A DNA stretch of 57,396 nucleotides from NCBI RefSeq assembly GCF_000364705.1, contig NZ_AQOH01000111.1, positions 1 to 57,396 on the forward strand, read 5' to 3'. The position numbers were made by a program, and so were the translations under genes. Within the stretch, counting starts at the first letter, position 1; the number at the start of each line of letters is the position of its first letter. The stretch is from Pseudomonas fuscovaginae SE-1 (GTDB lineage Bacteria; Pseudomonadota; Gammaproteobacteria; Pseudomonadales; Pseudomonadaceae). Under the pieces are notes generated by a model that saw only the letters and a program-made list of their open reading frames with translations, searched no databases and was not told the DNA's origin. Positions 8,379 through 16,701 of this stretch are shown here, piece after piece.

Positions 8379-8398
8379 GTAACAAATAAGTTACTATA
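8379..8398 (-). promoter_or_regulatory. Probable promoter/operator of the toxin-antitoxin pair
   Basis: An inverted repeat GTAAC (8379-8383) / GTTAC (8390-8394) separated by AAATAA lies just upstream of the toxin start. It overlaps a minus-strand -10 sequence TATAGT (8393-8398). The layout fits autorepression by the antitoxin or the complex. No good -35 was identified. Confidence 0.45.
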
Positions 8399-8419
8399 TT
8401 GGCAAGCAGGGAGCGTGAT

Positions 8420-9157
8420 CTATTGGAGGGCTTCCGCCAAGGCGGCAAGTGTTTCCTCAAGCGTCTGGAACTCCCGGTCCACGGCCGGCAGGGGCGGGCG
8501 CCTGAGGATCAGGACGGGGATCGAGCGCTCTCGGGATACCTGCAGCTTGGGTTCGGTGGCGCCGCTGCCGCTGTTCTTGCTGATCAGCACGTCGATGGCA
8601 CGGCGTTCGAACAGGGCCCGCTCGTCTTCCAGGTGGAAGGGGCCGCGGGCGCCGATGACTTCGCAGCGCTCGTTGCCGGGATACGGATCGAGGGCGCGCA
8701 GGGTCCAGAACTGCCCTGGGGGGATTTCCTCCAGGTGTTGCAGGGGCTCGCGGCCGAGGGTGAACAGCGGTCGGCGGAACGGCTCGAGGGCCTTGACCAG
8801 TTCGGCCCAGTCCGCCACTTCCCGCCAGTCGTCGCCGGGTTCGGCGACCCAGGCCGGGCGGCGCAGGGCCCAGCAGGGGATGCCGCTGGCTTGTGCGGCA
8901 GCCGCCGCGTTGCGGCTGATCTGCGCGGCGTAGGGGTGGGTGGCATCGAGCAGCAGGTCGATGCCTTGCTCGCGGATGAACTGCGCCAGGCCCTCGGCTC
9001 CGCCGTAGCCGCCGACCCGCACCTGGCAGCGCAGGTCGGTGGGGACCCGGCCGACACCGGCGAGGCTGTAGACATGCTGTGGCTCCAGCGTGCGGGCCAG
9101 CGCCAGGGCTTCGGTGACGCCGCCCAGCAACAGCAGGCGTTTGATGGGTGCGCTCAT
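8420..9157 (-). CDS. cobK: Precorrin-6A reductase CobK
   Basis: This 245-residue cytosolic enzyme reduces precorrin-6A to precorrin-6B with NADPH in aerobic cobalamin synthesis. It begins [18 protein letters not shown], a nucleotide-binding strand-loop, and carries the family stretch [14 protein letters not shown] and [14 protein letters not shown] near the C-terminus. Its ATG overlaps the cbiD stop codon (ATGA), showing translational coupling. It is the last gene of the minus-strand cobL-cbiD-cobK operon. Length is normal for CobK. Confidence 0.93.
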   Translation of the reverse strand: MSAPIKRLLLLGGVTEALALARTLEPQHVYSLAGVGRVPTDLRCQVRVGGYGGAEGLAQFIREQGIDLLLDATHPYAAQISRNAAAAAQASGIPCWALRRPAWVAEPGDDWREVADWAELVKALEPFRRPLFTLGREPLQHLEEIPPGQFWTLRALDPYPGNERCEVIGARGPFHLEDERALFERRAIDVLISKNSGSGATEPKLQVSRERSIPVLILRRPPLPAVDREFQTLEETLAALAEALQ

Positions 9158-10251
9158 TGAAAGACTCCGGCATGGCCGACGATGCCGCCCTGGCGGTCGA
9201 TGGCGAACACTTCCACCTGCACCCGAGGCGGAACCACGCTGCGCGCGAAGTCCAGGGCGTGCTGGCAGACCGCATCGCCCAGGGCAACACCGGCGGCGCT
9301 GGCCATCGCCAGTGCCTGCTGGCTGGTGTTGGCCTGGCGAATGGCTTGTTGCAGGACTTCGTCGGCGCCCACGGCCGCTGCCCATTCGGCCAACTGCGGC
9401 AGGTCGATGCTCGAATGCCGACTGTGCAGGTCCATATGCCCCGCCGCCAGCTTGCTGATCTTGCCGAAGCCGCCACACAGGCTCAACTTGTCCACAGGTA
9501 CTTTGCGCAGGTGCTTGAGCACGGCACCGACGAAGTCGCCCATTTCGATCAGGGCGATCTCCGGCAGGTCGTACACGCGGCGCATGGTGTCTTCGCTGGC
9601 GTTGCCGGTGCAGGCGGCGATGTGCAGGTAGCCGTTGGTCCTGGCAACGTCGATGCCCTGGTGAATCGAGGCGATGTAGGCCGAACAGGAAAACGGCCGA
9701 ACGATGCCGCTGGTACCGAGAATCGACAGGCCGCCGAGGATGCCCAGGCGCGGGTTCATGGTTTTCAGGGCCAGGGCTTCACCGCCCTCGACGTTGACCG
9801 TCACCGAGAAGCCGCCACTGTAGGCGTGTTCGGCGGCGAGTTGCAGCAGGTGGTCGGTGATCATCTTGCGCGGTACCGGGTTGATCGCCGGTTCGCCGAC
9901 GGCCAGCACCAGGCCGGGACGGGTGACGGTGCCGACGCCGCTGCCGGCATGGAAGCTCACGCCCGGCTCGGCGGTCAGCCGCACCCGCGAATAGAGCAGG
10001 GCGCCATGAGTGACGTCCGGGTCGTCGCCGGCATCCTTGAGGGTGCCGGCTTCGGCGCCGTCTTCGTGCAGTCGGCAGAATTCCAGGCGCATCTCGACCT
10101 GCTTGCCCTTGGGCAGGATGATCTGCACGGCATCGTGGCTGACACCACTCAGCAGCAGGCGTGCCGCCGCCAGGGCGGTGGCGGTGGCGCAACTGCCGGT
10201 GGTCAGGCCGCTGCGCAGAGGGGCGGGTTGTTCGGCGGTTTCGTCACGCAT
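9154..10251 (-). CDS. cbiD: Cobalt-precorrin-5B C1-methyltransferase CbiD
   Basis: This 365-residue protein is CbiD, the C1 methyltransferase of the anaerobic pathway, used by pseudomonads in place of CobF. It starts [21 protein letters not shown] and has the family signature [17 protein letters not shown] and [19 protein letters not shown]. It lies 33 bp after cobL and its stop overlaps the cobK start. Its presence beside cobG, which needs oxygen, shows that the pathway is a hybrid. The methyl donor is S-adenosylmethionine. Confidence 0.93.
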   Translation of the reverse strand: MRDETAEQPAPLRSGLTTGSCATATALAAARLLLSGVSHDAVQIILPKGKQVEMRLEFCRLHEDGAEAGTLKDAGDDPDVTHGALLYSRVRLTAEPGVSFHAGSGVGTVTRPGLVLAVGEPAINPVPRKMITDHLLQLAAEHAYSGGFSVTVNVEGGEALALKTMNPRLGILGGLSILGTSGIVRPFSCSAYIASIHQGIDVARTNGYLHIAACTGNASEDTMRRVYDLPEIALIEMGDFVGAVLKHLRKVPVDKLSLCGGFGKISKLAAGHMDLHSRHSSIDLPQLAEWAAAVGADEVLQQAIRQANTSQQALAMASAAGVALGDAVCQHALDFARSVVPPRVQVEVFAIDRQGGIVGHAGVFQ

Positions 10252-10284
10252 GGGATCGTGCTCTGACTCCAGGCTGGTCGGGGC

Positions 10285-11487
10285 TCAAGGTTTCACCACA
10301 TCGAGCAGGGTGATCGGCAGGGCCTGGCGCCAGGTGTCGAAGTCGCCGAGGGGCTGGGCCTGGGCGACGTGGATGCGGGTCAGTTCGCCGCCATGGGCCT
10401 GTCGCCAGTTCATCAGCAGCAGTTCGCTTTGCAGGGTCACGGCATTGGCCACCAGCCGTCCGCCGGGCTTCAGGCGGGCCCAGCAGGTGTCCAGGACGCC
10501 GGGTACGGTCACGCCGCCGCCGATGAAAATCGCGTCCGGCGGCTCCAGTCCATCCAGGGCCTGCGGGGCATCGCCGCGGACCAGGTGCAGGCCGGGAACG
10601 CCGAGGGCATCGCGGTTGTGTTCGATCAGTTGCTGGCGGCCCGCGTCCGCTTCGATGGCAATGGCCCGGCATGAAGGGTGGGCGCGCATCCACTCGATAC
10701 CGATGGAGCCGCTACCGGCGCCGACATCCCAGAGCAGTTCGCCGGGGACCGGCGCGAGGCGGGCCAGGGTGATGGCGCGTACGTCGCGCTTGGTCAGTTG
10801 GCCGTCATGCCGGAACGCCGAGTCCGGCAGCCCACCGATGCGCGACAGGCGCGGGGTGGCCGGATCGGCCAGACAATCGATGGCGACCAGATTGAGGCGG
10901 GCGAACGATTGTTCCTGCCAGTCATGGGCGCAGCCATCGATCCGCCGTTCAAGCGGACCGCCGAGGTGCTCCAGTACGCTGATCCGACTGGGACCGAAGC
11001 CCCGTTCGCGCAGCAGCTTGGCAATGGCCTCGGGGCTGTGCTCGTCGTTGCTCAGCACCAGCAGGCGCAGACCGTTGTGCAATTGCGCGGCGAGCGCCGC
11101 AACCGGGCGAGCGACCACCGACAGGCACACCACCTCCTGCAGCGCCCAGCCCAGGCGGGCGGCGGCCAGCGAGTAGGCGGACGGGGCCGGCAGCACAAGC
11201 ATTTCCCGGGGCTCGACCTGGCGCGACAGGCTGGCGCCGACGCCGAACAGCATGGGGTCGCCGCTGGCCAGTACGCACACCGGCGTGCCGCGCAAGGCCA
11301 GCACCGGCTCGATGGAGAACGGGCGCGGCCAGGCCAGGCGCTCGGCCGCCACGCTCGCCGGCAGCAGATCGAGCTGGCGTTGCCCGCCGAATACCCGCGT
11401 CGCGCCCAGCAGGGCCTGCCGGGCGTTATCGCCGAGGCCTGCGTAGCCGTCTTCACCGATTCCCACTACTGTCAGCCAGGGCGCCAT
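10285..11487 (-). CDS. cobL: Precorrin-6Y C5,15-methyltransferase (decarboxylating) CobL
   Basis: This 400-residue bifunctional enzyme methylates C5 and C15 of precorrin-6B and removes the C12 acetate carboxyl group. The N-terminal CbiE-like half begins [15 protein letters not shown] and contains [13 protein letters not shown]. The C-terminal CbiT-like half has a Rossmann SAM motif, [16 protein letters not shown]. It is first of the minus-strand operon, divergent from cobG with 136 bp between them. No cobalamin riboswitch was seen in that interval. Confidence 0.94.
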   Translation of the reverse strand: MAPWLTVVGIGEDGYAGLGDNARQALLGATRVFGGQRQLDLLPASVAAERLAWPRPFSIEPVLALRGTPVCVLASGDPMLFGVGASLSRQVEPREMLVLPAPSAYSLAAARLGWALQEVVCLSVVARPVAALAAQLHNGLRLLVLSNDEHSPEAIAKLLRERGFGPSRISVLEHLGGPLERRIDGCAHDWQEQSFARLNLVAIDCLADPATPRLSRIGGLPDSAFRHDGQLTKRDVRAITLARLAPVPGELLWDVGAGSGSIGIEWMRAHPSCRAIAIEADAGRQQLIEHNRDALGVPGLHLVRGDAPQALDGLEPPDAIFIGGGVTVPGVLDTCWARLKPGGRLVANAVTLQSELLLMNWRQAHGGELTRIHVAQAQPLGDFDTWRQALPITLLDVVKP

Positions 11488-11623
11488 CTAAAATCCTCGA
11501 AACGCAACTGTTCCGACCGGCAGTCTTTTCATGCCGTCGGACAAAGCAGGCATAATACCGCGCCTTCGACGGCGAAACGCCTTTCGACGATAACGAGCAC
11601 TTTCCCTGACTGCCGGTTGCCCC
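11488..11623. promoter_or_regulatory. Divergent cobL/cobG promoter region
   Basis: This 136-bp gap must hold both operon promoters. On the plus strand CATAAT at 11551-11556 could be a -10 for cobG, with TTTCAT at 11527-11532 as a weak -35 (18-bp spacing). The gap is too short for a full cobalamin riboswitch on either side and shows no B12-box-like sequence. Confidence 0.35.
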
Positions 11624-12991
11624 TTGAACGAACACCCGCTTGCCAACGCTGTCCGCCCCTCGGCCTGTCCGGGGTTGCTGCGTATCGTCCCGGCGCTGGA
11701 TGGCGGTATCTGCCGGATCAAGCTGGCCGGTGGGGTGATCAGTGCCGATCAGGCGCGGGCGGTGGCCCAGGCGGCCGAGCGGTATGCCGGTGGGGTGATC
11801 GAGGCGACCAATCGGGCCAATCTGCAGATTCGCGGGATCGGGGCGCAGCATCAGGCGCTGATCGACCGCCTGCTGGCGGCCGGGCTTGGGCCGAGAGGGG
11901 CAGAGGCATCCACTGGGGCCGGGGCGGAGATGTCACGGGTCAGCGCTGCCGATGATGTGCGCAACCTGATGCTCAGCCCCAGCGCCGGCATCGATTCGCG
12001 GATGCTGATCGATACCCGTCCACTGGCGGCGCAGATTCTCGCCAGCCTGCAGGAACGCCCACGCTTGCATGAGCTGTCGGCCAAGTTCGCCATCCAGCTC
12101 GACGGTGGCGAGGCCCTGGCGATGCTCGAACATCCCCATGACCTGTGGCTGTCGGCCCTGTTGATCGAGGAGCGACCCTGCCTGGCCTTCGGCCTCGCCG
12201 GCTGTCCGGCCCATGACGCGCCCCTGGCGGCGGTACCGCTGGAGCATGGGCATGCCCTGGTGATGGCGGTACTGGAGCTGTTTCTCGACCTGGCTCGTCC
12301 CGAGCAGACGCGCATGCGGCATCTGCTGGCCGAGGTGCCGGTCGAGGCGTTTCTGGCGCAACTGGCCGCACGCCTCGGCAGCGAGCCGATGGCTGTTGGC
12401 GATTGGCGGCGCCCGTCGGTCGCCGAGTGGCTGCATGTGGGGACTTATCCACAGCGTCAGCCGGATCTTGTGTATGTCGGCGCCGTGTTCCCACTGGGCC
12501 GTCTTGATGCGGCCATGCTCGAAGGCGTCGCCGAACTGGCGCGGCAGTTCGGCGACGGCAGCCTGCGCCTGACGCCCTGGCAAAGCCTGCTGCTGCCTGG
12601 TATCCGGCAGCAGCAGGCGGGCCTCGTCACTACCCGGCTGCAGCAACTCGGCCTGCTCTGCGATGCCGACCAGCCACTGGCACGGACCGTCGCCTGCACC
12701 GGTTCCGCTGGCTGCGCCAAAGGCCTGGCCGACACCAAGGCCGATGCCCGCCGCCTGGCGACGCTCCTGCCGGGGCGGCACCAGGGAGTGCACCTGTCCG
12801 GCTGCAAGCGTTCCTGCGCCGCGGCCCATGTCGTGCCGACCACGTTGCTGGCGGTCGCCCCCGGCCACTACGACCTCTATTTTCGCGATGCAGCCCAGCC
12901 CGGCTTCGGCCTGCTGCACGCACGCAACCTCACTATTGATGCGGTGGGCGCCTTGCTCGAAGCCCGCTCACGGAGCAGTACCGATGATTGA
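11624..12991 (+). CDS. cobG: Precorrin-3B synthase CobG
   Basis: This 455-residue Fe-S monooxygenase uses O2 to convert precorrin-3A to precorrin-3B, the ring-contraction preparation step. It belongs to the nitrite/sulfite reductase ferredoxin fold. Cluster cysteines are visible in CTGSAGCAKGLADT and GVHLSGCKRSCAAA. The frame opens at a TTG (11624) giving MNEHPLANAVRPSACPG; no ATG exists near the conserved N-terminus and the ribosome-binding site is poor, so the start is only probable. It overlaps cobH by 8 bp and heads the cobGHIJ operon. Need for oxygen is known for the family. Confidence 0.92.
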   Translation: MNEHPLANAVRPSACPGLLRIVPALDGGICRIKLAGGVISADQARAVAQAAERYAGGVIEATNRANLQIRGIGAQHQALIDRLLAAGLGPRGAEASTGAGAEMSRVSAADDVRNLMLSPSAGIDSRMLIDTRPLAAQILASLQERPRLHELSAKFAIQLDGGEALAMLEHPHDLWLSALLIEERPCLAFGLAGCPAHDAPLAAVPLEHGHALVMAVLELFLDLARPEQTRMRHLLAEVPVEAFLAQLAARLGSEPMAVGDWRRPSVAEWLHVGTYPQRQPDLVYVGAVFPLGRLDAAMLEGVAELARQFGDGSLRLTPWQSLLLPGIRQQQAGLVTTRLQQLGLLCDADQPLARTVACTGSAGCAKGLADTKADARRLATLLPGRHQGVHLSGCKRSCAAAHVVPTTLLAVAPGHYDLYFRDAAQPGFGLLHARNLTIDAVGALLEARSRSSTDD

Positions 12992-13610
12992 TTACATCCG
13001 CGATGGTCAGGAGATCTATCGCAACTCCTTCGCGATCATTCGCGCGGAAGCGAACCTGGCGCGGATCCCCGCCGACCTGGAGAAACTGGCCGTGCGGGTG
13101 ATCCATGCCTGCGGCATGGTCGATGCCATCGATGGCCTGCAGTTCTCGCCGGGCGCCGGCCAGGCCGGACGTGAGGCCCTGGCGGCCGGGGCGCCGATTC
13201 TCTGTGATGCACGGATGGTTGCCGAGGGCATCACCCGTGCCCGCCTGCCGGCCGACAATCAGGTCATCTGCACCTTGCGCGACGAGCAGGTGCCGGCCCT
13301 GGCGCAGGAACTGGGCAATACCCGTTCGGCGGTCGCCCTGGAACTGTGGCGGCCTCACCTGGAGGGCAGCGTGGTGGTGATCGGCAATGCGCCGACCTCG
13401 CTGTTCTACCTGCTGGAAATGCTCGATGCCGGTGCGCCGAAACCGGCGTTGATCCTCGGTTTTCCGGTAGGTTTCGTCGGCGCCGCCGAATCCAAGGCCA
13501 TGCTGGCCGCCGACAGTCGTGGCGTGCCGTTCGTGATCATGCAGGGTCGGCTCGGCGGCAGCGCCATGGCCGCCGCGGCCGTCAATGCCCTCGCCACGGA
13601 GGTGGAATGA
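12984..13610 (+). CDS. cobH: Precorrin-8X methylmutase CobH
   Basis: This 208-residue isomerase moves a methyl group from C11 to C12, giving hydrogenobyrinate. The start ATG at 12984 lies inside the end of cobG. The catalytic histidine of the family is His41 in [12 protein letters not shown]. Further conserved stretches are [15 protein letters not shown] and [12 protein letters not shown]. The gene overlaps cobG and cobI, and coupling is tight. Length is as expected. Confidence 0.95.
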   Translation: MIDYIRDGQEIYRNSFAIIRAEANLARIPADLEKLAVRVIHACGMVDAIDGLQFSPGAGQAGREALAAGAPILCDARMVAEGITRARLPADNQVICTLRDEQVPALAQELGNTRSAVALELWRPHLEGSVVVIGNAPTSLFYLLEMLDAGAPKPALILGFPVGFVGAAESKAMLAADSRGVPFVIMQGRLGGSAMAAAAVNALATEVE

Positions 13611-14341
13611 TGAGCAAGGCTGGACGTCTGATCGGCCTCGGCGTCGGGCCGGGTGATCCGGAACTGATCACCGTGAAGGCGCTGCGCCTGTTGCGCGAGT
13701 CGCCGGTGGTGGCGTACTTCGTCGCCAAGGGCAAGAAGGGCAATGCCTTCGGTATCATCGAGGGCCATCTGCAGCAGGCTCAGACCCTGCTGCCGCTGGT
13801 CTACCCGGTGACCACCGAGGCCCTGCCGGCGCCGCTGTCCTATGAGCAGGTGATCAGCGATTTCTACGACGAAGCCAGCCTGGAGGTGGCCGCGCACCTG
13901 AACGCCGGCCGCGATGTGGCGGTGATCTGCGAGGGCGATCCGTTCTTCTACGGGTCCTACATGTACCTGCATGACCGCCTGGCCGAACGCTATGAGACCC
14001 AGGTGATCCCCGGTGTCTGTTCGATGCTCGGTGGCGCCTCGGTCCTCGGTGTGCCGCTGGTGTACCGCAACCAGAGTCTGTCGGTGCTGTCCGGCGTGCT
14101 GCCCCATGAAGATCTCAAGCGCCGGCTGGCCGATGCCGATGCGGCGGTGGTGATGAAACTGGGGCGCAACTTCCCCAAGGTTCGCCTGGTCCTGGAAGAA
14201 TTGGGGTTGGCCGGCCGTGCCCTGTATGTGGAACGGGCCACCATGGCCAACCAGAAAATCGTCCCGCTCGATGAGGTGGACCCGATGTCCTCGCCATATT
14301 TCTCGCTGATCATCGTGCCCGGCGAACGGTGGCAGGGATGA
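13607..14341 (+). CDS. cobI: Precorrin-2 C20-methyltransferase CobI
   Basis: This tetrapyrrole methylase of about 244 residues adds a methyl group to C20 of precorrin-2. It begins (M)[19 protein letters not shown], the SAM-binding opening of the family, and has [16 protein letters not shown]. Two adjacent ATG codons occur at 13607 and 13610. GGAGG at 13598-13602 is 7 nt before the second and only 4 nt before the first, so 13610 may be the true start. It overlaps the cobH stop and ends in an ATGA overlap with cobJ. Confidence 0.94.
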   Translation: MMSKAGRLIGLGVGPGDPELITVKALRLLRESPVVAYFVAKGKKGNAFGIIEGHLQQAQTLLPLVYPVTTEALPAPLSYEQVISDFYDEASLEVAAHLNAGRDVAVICEGDPFFYGSYMYLHDRLAERYETQVIPGVCSMLGGASVLGVPLVYRNQSLSVLSGVLPHEDLKRRLADADAAVVMKLGRNFPKVRLVLEELGLAGRALYVERATMANQKIVPLDEVDPMSSPYFSLIIVPGERWQG

Positions 14342-16038
14342 GCCGCCCGGCTCCGGCCATTGTCATCCTCGGCAATGGCAGTCTGGCCACCGCGCGCAGG
14401 CTTCAGCAGATCTACCCGGATGCCCTGATCCACGGCCTGGTCGAGCGGGTCGAGGGCGCGGACCGCAGCTACGGCGAGTTCGGCGCGACCTTGCGCCGAC
14501 TCTACCAGCATGACACGCCGATCATCGCCCTGTGCGCGGCCGGAATCGTCATTCGCAGCCTGGCGCCGGTGCTGCTGGAGAAGGGCGCCGAGCCGCCGGT
14601 ACTCGCGGTGGCCGAGGACGGCAGCGCGGTGGTGCCGCTGCTCGGCGGGCTGGGTGGGGTGAATGTCATGGCCCGGGAAATGGCCGATGGCCTGGGGGTG
14701 GCGGCCGCGATTACCACCAGTGGCGAACTGCGTTTCGGCACCTGCCTGCTCAATCCGCCGAGCGGCTACGCCCTGGCCGACCTGGAGCGGGGCAAGCGTT
14801 TCGTCTCGGATCTGCTGGCGGGCGAGAGCGTGCGCATCGAGGGTGACGCGCCCTGGCTGGCCGAGGCACGCTTGCCCGAGGAGCAGAACGCCAGGCTGTC
14901 GATTCATGTGGGCAGCGCCGAGCGCAGGCCGGCGATGGACGAGTTGCTGATCTACCCGCGTTGCGTGCTGGCAGCGGTTTCGGCGGATGTGCCGGAGCTG
15001 GCCGAGCACGTGCGGGCGGCGCTGCGGGCGGCGGGGATTGCCCAGCCGTCCCTGGCCTGTCTGCTGGCAGCGGACACGCAGATGGCCAGTGCGGCCCTGC
15101 ACGAGGCCGCCGGGCAGTTGGGCGTGCCGCTGCGTTTCGGCGCAGCCGGCGCCGGCTTGGAAGCGCTGGCGCGGCAGGCCGTGCCCTCAGCATCGCTGCA
15201 CATTGGCGCGGAATTGGCGCTGGCCGTTGCCGCGCAGCCGTTGGACCCGCTGCAGATCGGTCGCCCACGCGGACGCCTGGCGGTCATCGGCCTCGGCCCC
15301 GGTGCCGCCGAACTGATGGTGCCGGCGGTCAGGGCCGAGCTGGATCGGGCCAACGATGTACTCGGTTACGAGACCTACGTGCGCATGGCCGGGCCGTTTC
15401 GGGCCGAGCAGGTGCTGCACTGCACCGACAACCGCGAGGAAATGCAGCGTGCCCGGCACGCCTTCGAGCTGGCGGCCACGGGGCGTTCGGTGGTGGTGGT
15501 ATCGTCCGGCGATCCGGGCGTATTCGCCATGGCGGCGGCGGTGCTGGAAGCCCTGCACGAGTCCGACGATCCCGCCTGGCAGGGTGTCGAGCTGGAGATC
15601 CTGCCCGGCGTTTCCGCCTCGCTGGCCACCGCGGCCCAGGCCGGGGCGCCGCTGGGGCACGACTTCTGCGTGATGTCCCTGTCGGACAACCTCAAGCCCT
15701 GGACGATCATCGAGAAACGCCTCGACCTCGCCGCCGAGGCCGATCTGGCGCTGGCGTTCTACAATCCGATTTCCCGTTCACGTCCCTGGCAACTGGGGCG
15801 GGCACTGGAGATCGTGGCCCGGCATCGCACGCCCGAAACCCCGGTGGTGCTGGGGCGCGACATCGGTCGACCCGGGCAGACGCTGCGGGTAACCACCCTG
15901 GGCAAGCTGACCCCGGACCAGGTGGACATGCGCACCCTGGTCATCGTCGGTTCGTCCACCACCTGCGTGTTCCCCCGCGCCGAGGGCGGCGAGTGGGTCT
16001 ACACGCCTCGCTGGTACGGCGAGAAACCCGGCTCCTGA
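14338..16038 (+). CDS. cobJ: CbiG-CobJ fusion (precorrin-3B C17-methyltransferase)
   Basis: This 566-residue protein joins a CbiG/CobE-like N-terminal half to CobJ. Residues 1 to about 200 look like CbiG N-terminal ([34 protein letters not shown]). Residues about 205-310 resemble CobE ([32 protein letters not shown]). From about 318 the methylase begins, [15 protein letters not shown], with [13 protein letters not shown]. CobJ methylates C17 and contracts the ring. The fusion is known in Pseudomonas. The gene is last of the plus-strand cob operon and stops 5 bp from the convergent marC stop. Confidence 0.92.
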   Translation: MSRPAPAIVILGNGSLATARRLQQIYPDALIHGLVERVEGADRSYGEFGATLRRLYQHDTPIIALCAAGIVIRSLAPVLLEKGAEPPVLAVAEDGSAVVPLLGGLGGVNVMAREMADGLGVAAAITTSGELRFGTCLLNPPSGYALADLERGKRFVSDLLAGESVRIEGDAPWLAEARLPEEQNARLSIHVGSAERRPAMDELLIYPRCVLAAVSADVPELAEHVRAALRAAGIAQPSLACLLAADTQMASAALHEAAGQLGVPLRFGAAGAGLEALARQAVPSASLHIGAELALAVAAQPLDPLQIGRPRGRLAVIGLGPGAAELMVPAVRAELDRANDVLGYETYVRMAGPFRAEQVLHCTDNREEMQRARHAFELAATGRSVVVVSSGDPGVFAMAAAVLEALHESDDPAWQGVELEILPGVSASLATAAQAGAPLGHDFCVMSLSDNLKPWTIIEKRLDLAAEADLALAFYNPISRSRPWQLGRALEIVARHRTPETPVVLGRDIGRPGQTLRVTTLGKLTPDQVDMRTLVIVGSSTTCVFPRAEGGEWVYTPRWYGEKPGS

Positions 16039-16043
16039 GGGCC

Positions 16044-16640
16044 TCAGGGCACCAGGTAGCCGCGTACCCCGGTGAAGATGATCTGCGCCGCCAGGGCGCA
16101 GACGAACAGCCCCATCAGGCGGCTGACGATCTGCAGTCCCTGATCACCTAGCAGTCGTTCGATCCGGTTCGACAGGTACAGCACCACGCCGACGGTGAAG
16201 CTGGCCAGGGCGATGCTGACGATGGCGGTGAGCTTGTCGTCCCAGTGCGGCTGGCTCACGCCCATCACCAGCAGGGCACCGATGGTGCCGGGGCCGACCG
16301 TCAGCGGGATGGTCAGCGGCACGATGGTCACGTCCTGCTGCACATTGTCGCTCTGCACCGCCGACTTGCCCTGGGCCATGCCCAGCGCCGAGATGAACAG
16401 CACGCTCCCCGCGCCGATGCGGAAGGCATCCACGGTGATACCGAAGACGCTGAAGATCACCCGCCCGAACAGATACAACAGCACGCTGGAGACCAGGGTG
16501 GCGAGGGCGACCTTCCAGGCCAGGCGGCGGCGCTCCTTGCTGGAGTAGCCGCGGGTCAGGCCGATGAAGCAGGACAGGACGAAGAACGGGCTGTAGAGCA
16601 CCAGCATCTTCAGGTAAACGCTGAACAACACGTGGAGCAT
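16044..16640 (-). CDS. MarC family (UPF0056) inner-membrane protein
   Basis: This 198-residue protein has six likely membrane helices. Examples are LVLYSPFFVLSCFIGL at the N-terminus, GAGSVLFISALGMAQG, and SRLMGLFVCALAAQIIF near the end. The stretch IVPLTIPLTVGPGTIGALLV is the MarC signature (PLTxPGTI). MarC proteins were once linked to multiple antibiotic resistance but have no proven role. The ATG at 16640 is chosen; the frame is open further upstream without membrane-like sequence. It is convergent with cobJ and lies downstream of retS. Confidence 0.9.
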   Translation of the reverse strand: MLHVLFSVYLKMLVLYSPFFVLSCFIGLTRGYSSKERRRLAWKVALATLVSSVLLYLFGRVIFSVFGITVDAFRIGAGSVLFISALGMAQGKSAVQSDNVQQDVTIVPLTIPLTVGPGTIGALLVMGVSQPHWDDKLTAIVSIALASFTVGVVLYLSNRIERLLGDQGLQIVSRLMGLFVCALAAQIIFTGVRGYLVP

Positions 16641-16701
16641 GGTCTGAGCTCGAACAGGGGAGGGCCCGGGCAGTCTATCAGGCGCCAGGCCGTCTGTCGG
16701 C

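Noticed and set aside
11488..11623. Cobalamin riboswitch upstream of cobL or cobG
   Set aside because: The gap is only 136 bp, shared by two divergent operons, and shows no B12-box-like core or long conserved fold.
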